A stretch of DNA of 64,000 nucleotides, taken from assembly GCA_028023455.1 (NCBI GenBank), contig JAQFVV010006271.1:2375335-2439334 (forward strand), in the 5' to 3' direction. Below the pieces are notes generated by a model. The model had not been told where the DNA came from. It ran no database searches and worked only from the letters and a program-made list of their open reading frames with translations. The position numbers were made by a program, and so were the translations under genes. The stretch is from Epiperipatus broadwayi. Lineage: Eukaryota > Onychophora > Udeonychophora > Euonychophora > Peripatidae. How positions within the stretch are numbered: position 1 is the first letter of the stretch; every line of letters begins with the position of its first letter. Below, piece by piece: positions 46,713 through 58,619 of the stretch.

Positions 46713-47042
46713 TTAATAAAATATGCTTCTGATTTTCCGCTTGATGTCATTTTTCTCAATATAGACTATTTTAGGGCTGGAAGGTTCAAATACATGTCCT
46801 GTCTTCTTGGAATGCTCTAAAAATGTTGATGAATTATCATTGTTTTTGATAGCTCTATTATATGTATATCTGTGTTGTGCTGTCCTGTTGATTATGCCTG
46901 CTTTGGTCTCTCCAAAATAAATGGCACGGCAACCAGGTTGTGGGCATGATATGCTGAATAAATGTTTGTGTGTGTTATTACTGGCAGTGACTTCTTTTAT
47001 TTTTTTTATATTGAAAATATATTTTAATAACAAAGTATACAT
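46713..47042 (-). CDS. Penelope-like GIY-YIG endonuclease, partial
   Basis: A 109-codon open frame. Residues ~33-95 form the GIY-YIG nuclease typical of the C-terminus of Penelope-like retroelements: C-P-Q-P-G-C, then I-Y-F-G-E-T-K (the second half of the GIY-YIG signature), R-T-A-Q-H and S-S-T-F-L-E-H. The preceding CxxxxC is the usual PLE linker feature. The reverse transcriptase that should lie upstream (towards higher coordinates) is missing, so this is a truncated copy. The frame itself is unbroken. Downstream on the same strand is the hammerhead-like motif. Confidence 0.75.
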   Translation of the reverse strand: MYTLLLKYIFNIKKIKEVTASNNTHKHLFSISCPQPGCRAIYFGETKAGIINRTAQHRYTYNRAIKNNDNSSTFLEHSKKTGHVFEPSSPKIVYIEKNDIKRKIRSIFY

Positions 47043-47044
47043 TA

Positions 47045-47200
47045 TCTCTGCTGCTCTGTGAGCTAGTTATAGAGACTAATGGTCGAAATATAAAATAAGT
47101 GGGATCTTAACTTATGTACCTGCCTACTATATAAATTTTCCAGTTTCAAATGGCCTAATGGCACCTTGTAAGCAGATACAGTAAGACTTCACCTTCTTCC
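47045..47200 (-). repeat. Segment shared with 55.2-55.4 kb
   Basis: CTCTGCTGCTCTGTGAGCTAG and CTGCCTACTATATAAATTTT...GGCCTAATGGCACC correspond to the block at 55220-55365. In both places it follows the same short PLE-derived piece (GAATAAATGTTTGTG...ATTACTGG). Confidence 0.6.
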
Positions 47201-49770
47201 CTGATCAGTATAATATATATATTTACAAAAATACTGTAAGTCATCATTAAAACATATATAGTTATTGATAAAACTACTCTAAGTAATCCTTTATAAAATA
47301 ACTTTATTATACAAATTTCCACCAATGTATGTCAAATAAATAGAATGTATTAATTTAGAACAATAATCTAACCATTAATATATATTACCCACTGTTTATA
47401 TAAACTTATCAGAAGATGACATAAACTAGCATATATTTCTTTCACTTGTTTTGCTTTTCATAATTGAATGGCTCCAATAGAGGCCATTATAGGTTCCTTT
47501 TATACATTTTCATTATATTTTCAATTATGATCTTCATTATTCCCAAAAAAAATTATATTCCAAAACAATTATCTATCCCTTTCACATATATGCATTGTTA
47601 ATGTTTCAGGCTTACTTTATCTATATAAAAACAATTGTTTATTTCTCTCCCAATATTTCTTTAGTGATGTTGCTGTTGTTATTGGTATGATATATAAAAC
47701 TTATCACTGCCTTCACTTTAGGGTGGATCTTCCTTTTTTTTTATCATCATAATTCAGCTTCCAGTTAGAGTCAGCCATTTATTTTGTTTTTGTTTTCTGC
47801 TTGATCAATGTCTTTTTTGAGCTTTCCATGGCTTGGTATTTTGGATAGTCTATTATTTTTATTTTTAAACTATTAATGTATGTGCAATTATACTATTTCT
47901 TGTCTTTCATGATTTTACAACCATGCATGCTAGCGTCTGACATATTTAGAAGCTATAGTCTTTAGATCAGTGCTTAAAATCATTTGTTAATTTTTCAAAA
48001 GCAGATTGTGGTGGATTATTCATATAATCTGTTGTTGATTTATACTACAGGCAATACAGTTCTTAAATTGATTACTTGCCTTTCCAATAACAGAATGTTT
48101 TTCTCCATGGAATTTCTCCGGCATTCCTGGCATTCAAAAGTCTCTTCCATCAAAATGTTAATTCCTATGGCTGATTTATATCTCTGAAATGTGTTGGCTT
48201 TGTCAAATAGAAAATTCCGCAATGCTTGGATATTGTAATGTAAGTGATTATAAGCAAAGGCAAAGTTAACACCAAATTTATCTTAAAATAACTCCTAAAT
48301 TATTTAAATGCTCTAAGATGATTCACTGGTCAAATTTCTAGATGGTTGAATTGTTAACAACTAATTTATATTGGTGTTATTTCCCAAAACTATTATTTAA
48401 CTTCTATTATTTCTGATGCAATTGTTTTTTATCATTATAACTTCGTCTATGATTAATTCTACATATTTAAACTTCACAGATTTCATTGCCTCTTTTCATC
48501 TTTCTATGCTCTGCTTTTATTTTACTAAACTAATGTATAATATCTGCTTTGATTTCTTTTGTCTATTCTCTATTTAATTACTGATCTTCCCATATGATTT
48601 TTTCAAAGGTAATTTTTAATTGTTTAGCTTTGTGTTTATGCATTTTATATTTTCTTTAATCTTAATTTATTTCTTTCTCATTCTATATTCCTTGAATACC
48701 TACATTTTCTATCTTTTCATACACTCATAATGCTTTTTATTCAATTGAGTAAATTTTTCCTCTCATTGTTTTAAAAATCTGTGTCTCCTGGAACTCATAT
48801 CATTTTTGTATATATTAGATGAGTCCTGAATTTCTTGTATATTCTGAAGTGTTTCTGTAAAATATATGAAAAGAGTATTGATGATTATATGTTATAAAAT
48901 AGTTTTAATCTATATTTAAAAAGTTCAAATTTGGAATTGAGTAGAAAATCTGTTTTTTGAGATTGGAATGGGATTTTCATTGTTGGAGTTTATTTAATTG
49001 TACTTTAAGTTTTGATGATTGATGGATTTTATCATTGGCTTGAGGATTTCTGCAACCTCAATGAGTGTTCCATCTCAGTCCTGCCATGAGTCTAGCCTCT
49101 AACACTCCAACAAAAATAGCAAGACATAGTTTTATATTTTTCAACTACTAAGACTTTAAGGAACAGGACTTTGCAATGACTTTTGCATTTTTATTTCCTA
49201 TCAAGGGTTGTTGTAGCTTAGTTTCTAAATTAAGGTAGACCTTTTGATGGTCATGGTGGATTGTGTACTTATAGTCCAGTGGCTGAATTCTTTATATATC
49301 TCAGAATTGCATGTCACTGTTCATTCTGTTAGCTTTCAGAAGCATGTCACATCTCTAAAAACTTTGATGAGTATATATTTTGAGATAAGACCTGCGTTAA
49401 TTATACATGTTTATTATGTAAAATATTGTTAGGTTAGTGTTTCATTTCTCTTTTTCCCCATCAGAGGGATATGAGATGGTTATGCATCGCATGACATACA
49501 ACATAGTAGTGGGTGGTTGCATATATATATATATAAAGTTGGAAGGAAAAGTAGAAATAAACACCTACACACATTTTTTAGCCTGGAATAACAATTAATG
49601 ATTAAATAATTTTGAATTTTAAAAGTGTTTATTATAATTTAAATATTTAAAAAGGTCTAATTAATATTTTATTAATTCTGATTTTGAAATTAAAACAAGC
49701 ATGTTTTTATGATACAATAGATATACTGGTAATTATAAAATTCCATTATCTATTTTGATTAATAGAATTT
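47200..49770. other. T-rich spacer
   Basis: T-rich with many short broken frames. A 60-codon minus-strand frame at 48040-48222 contains one C-Q-E-C pair but no recognisable domain. No element ends seen. Confidence 0.45.
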
Positions 49771-49773
49771 TTT

Positions 49774-50664
49774 GATTAGAACTTATGTAAATAAGCATTT
49801 ATTTTATATAGTGTATGTTTACAATTGTATTACATTCAAATATCAGCCTTTCAAGCTAATTGTGCACACACTTTGCAAGTGTTAATAATAAATGAATACT
49901 TTCCTTTCCAATACAAGATATAGCATTTATGCAGGAATAAAATGAATCCACCTATTCCTACAACTCAAATGCTTATATATGAGCAAATCTGAAGTATTGG
50001 CGAGGAAAGCATGAGGACAGACCACTCACTTTAAATTACTATCTATGATGTCTGAATGAATGCCATCGGTGAAATTGTCTAGAATTTACTAAATGTCACT
50101 CTAACTGAAACTTAATCATATGTAAATAAGCATTTATTTTATATAGTGTGTGTTTACAATTGTATTACATTCAAATATCAGCCTTTCAAGCTAATTGTGC
50201 ATGTGCTTTGCGAGTGTTAATAATAAATGAATACTTTCCTTTCCAATACAAGATATAGTATTTATGCAGAAATAAAATGAATCCACATATTCCTACAACT
50301 CAAATGCTTATATATGACAAATGTGAAGTACTGGCAAGGAAAGCGTGATGACAGACCACTCACTTTAAATTACTATCTACGTTTAGTAAATTCTAGACAA
50401 TTTCACCGACGTCATTCATTCAGACATCGTAGATAGTAATTTAAAGTGAGTGGTCTGTCCTCATGCTTTCCTTGCCAGTATTTCAGATTTGCTCATATAT
50501 AAGCATTTGAGTTGTAGGAATAGGTGGATTCATTTTATTCCTGCATAAATACTATATCTTGTATTGGAAAGGAAAGTATTCATGTATTATTAACACTTGC
50601 AAAGCGTGTGCACAATTAGCTTGAAAGGCTGATATTTGAATGTAATATTAGAACTTATGTAACA
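49774..50664. mobile_element. Three-arm foldback element
   Basis: A ~280-bp segment (ATTACATTCAAATATCAGCC...GACAGACCACTCACTTTAAATT) occurs at 49830-50045 and 50163-50375 in the same orientation and at 50430-50648 inverted. The spacer between copies, with GGTGAAATTGTCTAGAATTTACTAAA, is mirrored at 50385-50410. TTAGAACTTATGTAA flanks the whole on both sides (about 49777 and 50650), like a long target duplication. No coding capacity. Confidence 0.75.
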
Positions 50665-50699
50665 TGTTTCGAAAAGGATCCTACAAAGTTATTTTTTAA

Positions 50700-52079
50700 A
50701 GGATTAACCTGAAGTGAAAAAGAGTCATAAACTTTTTTCAATCAGAAGAAAATTTGCTTTTAACTACTGTGCTTTTTATATTTTTCTTTTTTTCATAATT
50801 TGTCTTATTTCAATACAGTTTTTACTGGGCAATAGTTGTCTTTTCCCACCATTTATCTTTGTTGCAGTTTTTAAGAGGGTATTAGTTATACTACTATGTA
50901 TTTCATTGTAATCTGAAAATTTTCATAATATGTTGATATTTTAAAAGGATGTGAAAGTTCTAATTTAACTTTCTTGAAATGTTTTCTTTAAACTTTTTGT
51001 CTTTCTACTTTTGTGTTAAATTGCATCTTGTATTTTTCTAATCGATGATCACTTTATGTGTTTAATCCATTAAAACATTACAATTTTGAAATACATATTT
51101 TTGTTAGTCAAAATATGATCCAATTTTGTGGTAAATTCATCTAAACATTATCATACCCATTTCCATTTAACAATTTCCTCAAAGAAAGAATTTATAATAT
51201 ACATTTTCCCCTGCAAACCACATTACTCTGTGTCTTCTCTCTTTTCTCTTGCCATAAATAAAGTTACCCACATCAATTTCATCCTTCATTCTTTTATCAA
51301 TTCTAGTATTAAAGTCACTAATGATAATTTTAAAATGTTGTTCAGTCTAATCAAAAGCCTTTTGTACATCCATGTAAAAATGTTCTATATTACCACTATT
51401 GGGGCATGATGAGATTTATCTGCTATCTTTCTTTAAATTGAATAATTAATCTTACCATTCTGTCTAGTTTGTACTTACATTTTTTATTAAACAATGAATT
51501 ATGCTACATAGGCTTTCATTATTTGCACTTTTCTAAAAAAATACCATGTCCATCTTTTACATCAATTGCCTCTTTACCTTGTCATCTAAATTCATAAAGT
51601 TCAACAATGCCCATTAAATATTAGACAATTTTTCTTCTAATTCTTCCTTCACTTCAAAGTAATTTTCAGTTGCAGGTGTCTAAATCAAAGGTCATCAGGT
51701 AGTTTTTGGCACACTCTACCTTTGCTTCTAACTATTTCTTTGGCTATTGATATTACAACCACCTGGGAATAAAGATTCATTATTTAGTTTTCTTTGCCAT
51801 GATTATAAGTATTTATTAAAAATGCTCATTCACACAAACATTTGTCTGCCTTCAAGAAAACATAAATGATATTTCAATTAGGAATTATGAGACAGTGGAG
51901 AATTGTTTTTTGATCTTAAATTTATATGTAAAAAGCCAATAAACTCACATCTCTGACTGATATATGTTTGTGAGCAGCCCATAATTATGTAATAATAACA
52001 GCTACAAGGCAATAATACATGTAGTAGACATTACAAATTTCCATCTCCTTTTAGTTAATAGCAAATTCTTTTGTGTAAG
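50700..52079 (-). pseudogene. Decayed RTE copy, 5' half
   Basis: Matches the intact RTE at 39.5-41.08 kb on the minus strand: the 5' UTR (AAAAAGCCAATAAACTCA...GAGCAGCCCAT...AATAACAGCT), then the endonuclease half with many stops. It retains the element's 5' end but lacks the 3' half, the opposite of usual LINE 5' truncation, so a later deletion or the adjacent foldback removed the rest. Confidence 0.85.
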
Positions 52080-52433
52080 CATTATATGTGTATTTGATTT
52101 TTTTTATAAATAGTACATTATGCAATGTGTTTTGATGATAGCTAAAGTAAATATTTACTCTGTCTTAAACGTTTAAATTGATATTGATTTATGTGGAATT
52201 TCAATAATATCTGGTTCAATTTAAAGTTCCATTTGTCATTATTATCATTTTTGTATATGTTTACCTAATAATTAAGAGGCAGAACATGAACTCATTTATT
52301 TTTTCTGTGTGTGTTAAAATGTTATACCAGATAGTAAGAAGATTGTGTTGGATTTGGAAATGTCTTTTGGAAAATAATATATATATATATATATAATGAG
52401 CATGTCAGAACCTCTTAACAAGCTTTTCAGAAC

Positions 52434-52489
52434 ATCCTTATCCTCAGAACAGTTTCTAGTTCTGGCTTTCATCAGTGAGGCACTAGGAT
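52434..52489 (-). ncRNA. Hammerhead ribozyme, near complete
   Basis: Minus strand: stem I outer ATCCT/AGGAT (5 perfect pairs), internal loop AGTG/ATA, stem I inner CCTCA/TGAGG (5 perfect pairs), core CTGATGA, stem II region AAGCCAGAACTA (only AG/CT pairs, A.A closing), GAAA, short stem III ACT/GTT with one mismatch, C as predicted cleavage nucleotide. Stem I is stronger than in the 14.9-kb copy but stems II and III are weaker. Confidence 0.6.
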
Positions 52490-52949
52490 ATTCACGCATT
52501 AGATTTAAAATACCAGATCAAGCCCAGCACTAAGTAGAAAATCTGAAATTTTCAGACATATAAATATCCTCAAATCCAACTATCTAATTTAAATAGCCAT
52601 ATGGGACTGAACAAAGATCAGATACACCACATATTAATAGCTTTAGTAATATAAAATTACCAAAGCCTTAAGAGCAATAACAATAATTGCAAGGAAATCA
52701 AGTCATAAATCACTAAAGCTATTAATATATGGTGTACCTGAACTAGTTAAATCATATATGGCTATTTAAATTAGATAGCTGGATTTGAATATATATATGT
52801 GTGTGTGTGTGTGTAGCTGGATTTGAATATATATATGTGTGTGTGTGTGTGTGCGTGTGTGTGTCTGAAATTTTCAGATTTTCTACTTAATAGTTAAACA
52901 TTAGATAAAAGTGTTGGGCTTGACCTGGTATTTTAAGTCTAATACTTGA

Positions 52950-53010
52950 ATGTCTTAGTGCCTCACTGACAAAGGCCAGTGCTAAAAACTGGTCAGAGGA
53001 CAGGGATGTT
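52950..53010 (+). ncRNA. Decayed hammerhead ribozyme, right arm
   Basis: CCTCA-CTGACAA-AGGCCAGTGCTA-AAAA-CTGGTC-AGAGG aligns to the left-arm ribozyme. G8 of the core and G12 of the GAAA block are both changed to A, so it should be inactive. Confidence 0.6.
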
Positions 53011-53179
53011 CTGAAAAGTTTGTTAAGAGTTATTGGCATGGTCATTATATAACATTTGTAATACAAGCTTATTAAATTAAATCAATGATATATGACTTAA
53101 TTTTCTTGCAATTATATATATATATATATATAAGACATTTTTTATATATGCAACCCGTGAAAATCTTACTATCAATATA

Positions 53180-55090
53180 TTGTAACGAGCACAGATGTTC
53201 GTTACATTGGGGTTTTTTTTATTTATTAAACATGAAAGTAAATTAAAAAATTCGCATTTAAAAATTTTCTTTAAGAATTAAAAATTGAAATTAAATATCA
53301 TCTCAAACTCGTATATATTAAATCGCACAGATAATGAAAAATTATTAAAATAAAACTTTATTAAAGAAAAAGTATTTTAAAACCAAATTTTAAAAAGATT
53401 TGGAGATAAAATTATATCTTTAAATATATCTTTGATTTGGAAAACAGGTTAATTAATCAGAAATGGAAATGATAAATTTAATTAGTCAAATGTAAACCAG
53501 CCTTGGGCATTTAAATGTAAAAACATCGGTCAGGTAGGAAAACAATAGAAACTTTTAGCAAATGAAATAAATCCATTGGGAAATCGGACCTCAACAAAAA
53601 GGATCATCACATCGATGATGTAATGTTAAGTCAATCTTTCAAAGTAATATAAAAGGACAAGTTTGGAAATTATTAGTTAGTGATTAATGATTATTACGAT
53701 GTGACTATATGTATTAGTACGGAGTTAGAGGTGAAGGGATTGAAAGAGGCCCTTTCAATTCCTTCAGCTGTTAAAGAAAAGGGAATGAAAATCGTTTTCT
53801 ACATTGAGGACCAACTAAATTAAAAAACCTCCAAATGAATAAATAAAACAATGGCTAAATGTATACCAATATCTTCAGGACAGCATGGGAATTCCCATTC
53901 AAACTTACTAACGACAGATAAAGATGAACTGTTTAAAACCGTAAGAACTTTACAATTAATGAACATTAAATTAAAAACTTTTCGTATTTAAAATAATTGC
54001 ATTAGTTTCCTATCTGACTAAAGTAGATAAAATGTTATTTGATGTATTTTTTATTTATTTGTTTAAAATCATTTCCATTTATTTAATTTTGTTCTTTAAG
54101 TTTATTTCTGATTTCTGTTTTCCGACAACTTAAAATATATCAATGTTAAACTTAAGTCAGGTGTGAATGGCTGTATAGATTTGTAAAGTTATATTAGGGG
54201 AGGGTAATCTTAGGTTATTTGTGTCGTTGTTAAATTGGATCAATGGATTGGATATATTGGTGTGATTAGTAGATGTAATATCAGATTCGCTATGGGCAGA
54301 ATCGTTTCATACGCTGCACTCACCCATTTGCCTATGGAAGGAATTATAAGACGGAGAATGCAGTTCCTTTCAATGGAGTTTTTTTTTATTGCTCTTTTTG
54401 TCAGATAGATGTCATATTCCTATTTGACGAGAGGCAATTTCTTCTCTTAACTTTTTGGTGCTGCCGTATTTCGTATTACATTGAATGCATCGATATATCA
54501 GATAAATTGACACCAGTTTTGGCTGTGAATCTTTATCCTAAGGTTAAATGGGGATAGAATGTTTTATTTTCAAATGCAAATTTATGCAGTCTATTCATAC
54601 TCGACCCTAAATAAAAATGCATTAAATTTAAGTTGTTTATAGATGCTAGCATGGATTGGTTATCGGTTAAGTATGTTTTGGGTTTTCATATTTGATCAAA
54701 ATATATAGACATTCGATAAATAATGATACCTTACGGTGAGTATCTAAAATGTATTTATTCGGATGTCTTTTAAGTCATTGGTGACAATGCAAGTATCTTA
54801 TGGTGAATACTATTGGGTTACTTATAAATTTCCCTCTGCAATTGTCAGTATCAATGATTTTATATTTTGATCGTTTACGTTTACTTTGAAATGTTTTTAA
54901 CCGTGTAATCTATGTAACCGATCTATATGCAACATATTAAAACAGGCTTTTATAATCCCATCTGTGCGAACTTAATTAAAATGTAAACTTATAATGTAAT
55001 AGAAATTAAAATGTAAATTAAAAATCTAAAGTAAAGTTAAAAAAATAATGTTGAATGTTAAAGTGTAAACTGATACTAAAACAATTTTCA
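53180..55090. repeat. Long dispersed repeat, copy 2
   Basis: Second copy of the repeat at 44700-46460, same orientation, with small insertions and deletions along its length. It ends with ATCTGTGCGAACTTAAT near 54960 and further AT-rich sequence up to a long AT microsatellite. Confidence 0.65.
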
Positions 55091-55092
55091 AT

Positions 55093-55094
<2 letters not shown>

Positions 55095-55137
<43 letters not shown>
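55095..55137. repeat. AT microsatellite
   Basis: Alternating AT run of about 43 bp between the dispersed repeat and the PLE-derived piece at 55140. Confidence 0.85.
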
Positions 55138-55139
<2 letters not shown>

Positions 55140-55140
<1 letters not shown>

Positions 55141-55400
55141 TAAATAAATGTTTGTATGTTAATTACTGGGAGTGGCTTATTTTATTCTTTTTTTTATATA
55201 TACTCTTATATTATATTATTAAATCTCTGCTACTCCCTGAGCTAGTGACTTGGGCTAACGACCGGAAGCAAAATTTAAAAAAGAAAAAAAAAATTTTTTT
55301 TTACTTCCGTATCTGCCTACTTTATCAATTTTTCTAGGTTCAAATACCTAGATGGCGCCCTATAGTGCAGTTTACGTTAAGTGACATTCTCCGGATCTTT
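55140..55400 (-). repeat. PLE-associated segment, copy 2
   Basis: Matches 46955-47200: TAAATGTTTGTATG...ATTACTGGGAGTGGC, then CTCTGCTACTCCCTGAGCTAG, CTGCCTACTTTATCAATTTT and ACCTAGATGGCGCCC. The GIY-YIG ORF present in the first copy is missing here. Confidence 0.6.
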
Positions 55401-56395
55401 ACAATATATATATTATGAAACAGTCAGCTTTGACAATCCTACTGTTTCACCTACTATATTCTATAGTAGTATTTATATATCAACTATTATCAAATCTTTG
55501 TATATCATGCTAATATTATGTTAAAAACAGGTTAAATTTAAACCTAAAAGTGTTAATCATGTATGTGTGCGTATATATTAAAATATAGTATAAAATTTGC
55601 ATCTATATATATATATAATTCTCCATAAATATGCACATATATAATTCTGGTAATAAATAAATGGAAAATGTGTTGTAGGTGTAACATAAGAGTACATATA
55701 TGCAGGAATTAATAATGTTAACAGGATTAAAACATTAAAATTTCTTTTCTTTAATGATATATGCAGAATTATAATTCTGCATATATCATTAAATTAAATG
55801 GTCGAGTTACATATATAACAAAATGTTTTTCCAAATTTTAGATTTGTTTTTCTAGAAAGGATGACACCGAAAAATTTAATCCTTCTTGCTGCAAAATGAC
55901 CCAATTTTAATTTAAGGTTAAAATTTGATTTCAATTTAGAAATATGAATAAATTACCGTAATTGACTGAGGTTAAAAGGACCTAATAGAGAAACAATCAC
56001 AGCGGGTTTTCGCAATTTTTTAGAAGCAGCGAGAAAGCTGGAAAAGCGAATCTAAAAATAATATAATGAAGAAGAGGGGGGAGTGAGCTAATACATAAAC
56101 TGCTGCAGCCATTTTTGAAACAGCATTCATTCAAGTCTAACAAAAAAGTACATGTAAATTGAGTGATGATTATGATGTTGGAGTAGAGGGCTAAATTTTT
56201 GCCTTCTCAATCTCAATAAGAAGCTACCTGATGCAGGAAGAGATGAAGCAATAGCTGCCACCATCTAAAGAAATTCCTCAATGATCAAGCAGCCTGTCAG
56301 CAGAAAAAAAGAAAATGGTAATAAACTCCTTCAATTCTAAAGCCTTTCAACTAAAGTCAACTAATTCTTATAAATTAGCTCAATCTAAATTCTAT
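55400..56395. other. AT-rich spacer with a GC-richer patch
   Basis: AT-rich, with a small inverted repeat around 55762-55795 (ATATATGCAGAATTATAATTCTGCATATAT). 56030-56330 is less AT-rich; near its end a short plus-strand frame reads Q-L-K-S-T-N-S-Y-K-L before the AAT array, similar to the start of the LINE ORF1 frame at 61.2 kb. Confidence 0.4.
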
Positions 56396-56396
56396 G

Positions 56397-56569
<173 letters not shown>

Positions 56570-56579
56570 TAAACTAAAC

Positions 56580-58270
56580 GTATTTTTTAAATATAATTTT
56601 ATTTTGTTTTAATCCTAATATCTTGCCTGATTTAAGTATTCCCTGATTGTTTATTTAATTATCAATTGATTGATTTTCTGGTTTATCAAATGATTCATTA
56701 ACTCATCTATTATTTTAATACCTGATTTATTAACTGCTTTATGATTTCTTACCTGAGTTGATTTCTTTATTTATTAGTTTACTTGCTGAATTTACTTATG
56801 ATTGATTCTGTTTTATGTATCCATCCTATTATTGAGTAATTAAAAGTTATTTAGTTTTAACTTGCTAAAATCTATATTTTAAATGTTTTAATATAACTTT
56901 TGTCATGTATAATTCAAAATGATCTGTTTAAAAATAATAATTAAATTTCTAAGTTATTTAATATATTTTAAGCTAATGGTAATATTTTCTATCATTAATT
57001 TTATAAACAGTTCATAATTATCAAAACTGAATCAATCAAATTGGAGCTAATGTTGTATAAGTTTCATTTTAAAACAAAGCCAAATTTCAGATTTCACATA
57101 TGTGAAATCTTATCTTATTTTAAATCTTACATTTCTTTTAGTTAAATCTATGCCAAACCTTATTATTTTCAATTATGTATTTGTTTATGCTATATGTATT
57201 CAAAACCGAGTTTTATTCATAATTAAATCATTAGTGAGAAGTAAATATGTATTCTCATGCATATATATGTAATTTCGCGTATATTGACACACAAACAGAA
57301 ACTCTGTTTTGAAATGGATAAAATATCTTAATTAAGATATAATTACAAGCTTACAGTTATTCTAATATAGATTTGATTTAAATATAATATTTAAACAATA
57401 TTCAGTTGAAGTGATAAAATACAGTATAAATCTATAATTCTATATCGTAATTTTCCATAAAATACTGTAATCCTCCTAGAAATATAAATGTCTATATAGA
57501 TAGCTTTACAGATTGGATTCCTAAAGTTTCCTTAATAGCATGATTATAGATGCTATCTAATGAACTAATACAAGGTAGTTTCATGAAGGAAACTATTGTT
57601 TAGCATCTTAATTTTTATTATATAATAATGTTGCCAGTGGTGCATATGTGTCCTTAAGAAACAGTATGGCGTATTTACTTGTTGCTATATTTTTTAATGG
57701 TCATATGTGTTAGGGATACACCATTACTCTTAGTTCAGACAATTACCTTCTCCAGATGGTGGACATGTTTGCACCTCCCCATTCTGCATCCTTAGGAATG
57801 GAGCATGAGACTCCCCATTTAAATTAGTTGTTCGATCATCCAGACTAAACGTCTTTTATTTTCACAGCAATGAGTTCGGTAAATGGGAACCGTTACTTTG
57901 TAAGAATCCTGTGAATAAGGCACATATACGAGATGCAGAGACTCAGAATTGTATGTTTTCTATACGCCTTAGTATCTGAAGTCTGGCTGCCAATAATCAG
58001 TTTATCCCGCCATTATAATTGTTATTTTCAGCTTTGATCTGAATCCGAATCCAATTTGATAGGCATATTAGCTATATAGAGAATAAATTGAATATTCGTG
58101 CTTAATAAAATGTTATGTTCTTTATAAATATTTATAATCACTTCTACTAACTGTAAAGCAAATTTAAATCCTATTATATAGCATAAACTAGGCATAGATA
58201 ATCATGAGCAAATTCACTAAGTTATAATGTAACATTAAAGCTCATGAAGATGTATCTTCCAACCTATAAT
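56580..58270. other. AT-rich spacer with a GC-richer patch
   Basis: AT-rich to 57.7 kb; 57715-58020 is GC-richer without a long frame or identifiable element. Confidence 0.45.
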
Positions 58271-58276
58271 TTCTTT

Positions 58277-58611
58277 ATCACCTGCGAGTGATAGATTTAT
58301 ATATATAGCTAAGTAAATTAAATATTTGTAACCTAAAAACTGCAATCATCTGCGAGTGATTAAAATGCTATATATAAATCGGAAGTCCTTATACCTAAAA
58401 TCATCACCTGCGAGTGATATACATATATGTGCTAAGTCGAGAAATTTGTAACTAGAAATTGAATATCACCTGCGAGTGATTTTACCCACCACCTATATAT
58501 TTAAACCAAGCTATGTATAACTCAGCCATAAAGAATTGTATTTGCAAAACAATCACATGCGTGTGAACCCAAACTTAAATGTAAACTATCCCTTAATCAC
58601 CTGCGAGTGAG
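58277..58611. repeat. Cluster of a spaced 16-bp near-palindrome
   Basis: ATCACCTGCGAGTGAT or close variants occur six times, starting at 58277, 58345, 58403, 58465, 58552 and 58596 (spacings 68, 58, 62, 87 and 44). The ends ATCAC and GTGAT pair. Copies 1, 3 and 4 are identical, and the fifth is the most changed (ATCACATGCGTGTGAA). Part of the flanks also recur (GCTAAGT...ATTTGTAAC before copies 2 and 4), so the block is probably an old tandem array whose core stayed conserved. The core includes the E-box CACCTG. Confidence 0.8.
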
Positions 58612-58619
58612 ACAATGCA

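Larger units (their letters stand above)
52391..53050. mobile_element. Foldback element carrying hammerhead arms, second member
   Basis: Arms 52391-52647 and 52711-53050, with the left end ATATAATGAGCATGTCAGAAC and the right end mirrored. The right arm is enlarged by (AT)n(GT)n and a duplication of TAGCTGGATTTGAATATATA near 52780-52830. Each arm contains a hammerhead-derived segment; the left one (minus strand) is nearly complete. Termini and interior match the foldback at 14521-15052. Confidence 0.85.

Noticed and set aside
47360-49450. Coding remains on the minus strand (one C-Q-E-C frame)
   Set aside because: A single Cys pair in a 60-codon frame within T-rich DNA is not enough to call a gene or element.
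58277-58611. CRISPR-like array (short repeat with unique spacers)
   Set aside because: The repeats are short, imperfect and irregularly spaced, the flanks are themselves related, and the genome is clearly eukaryotic with no cas genes.
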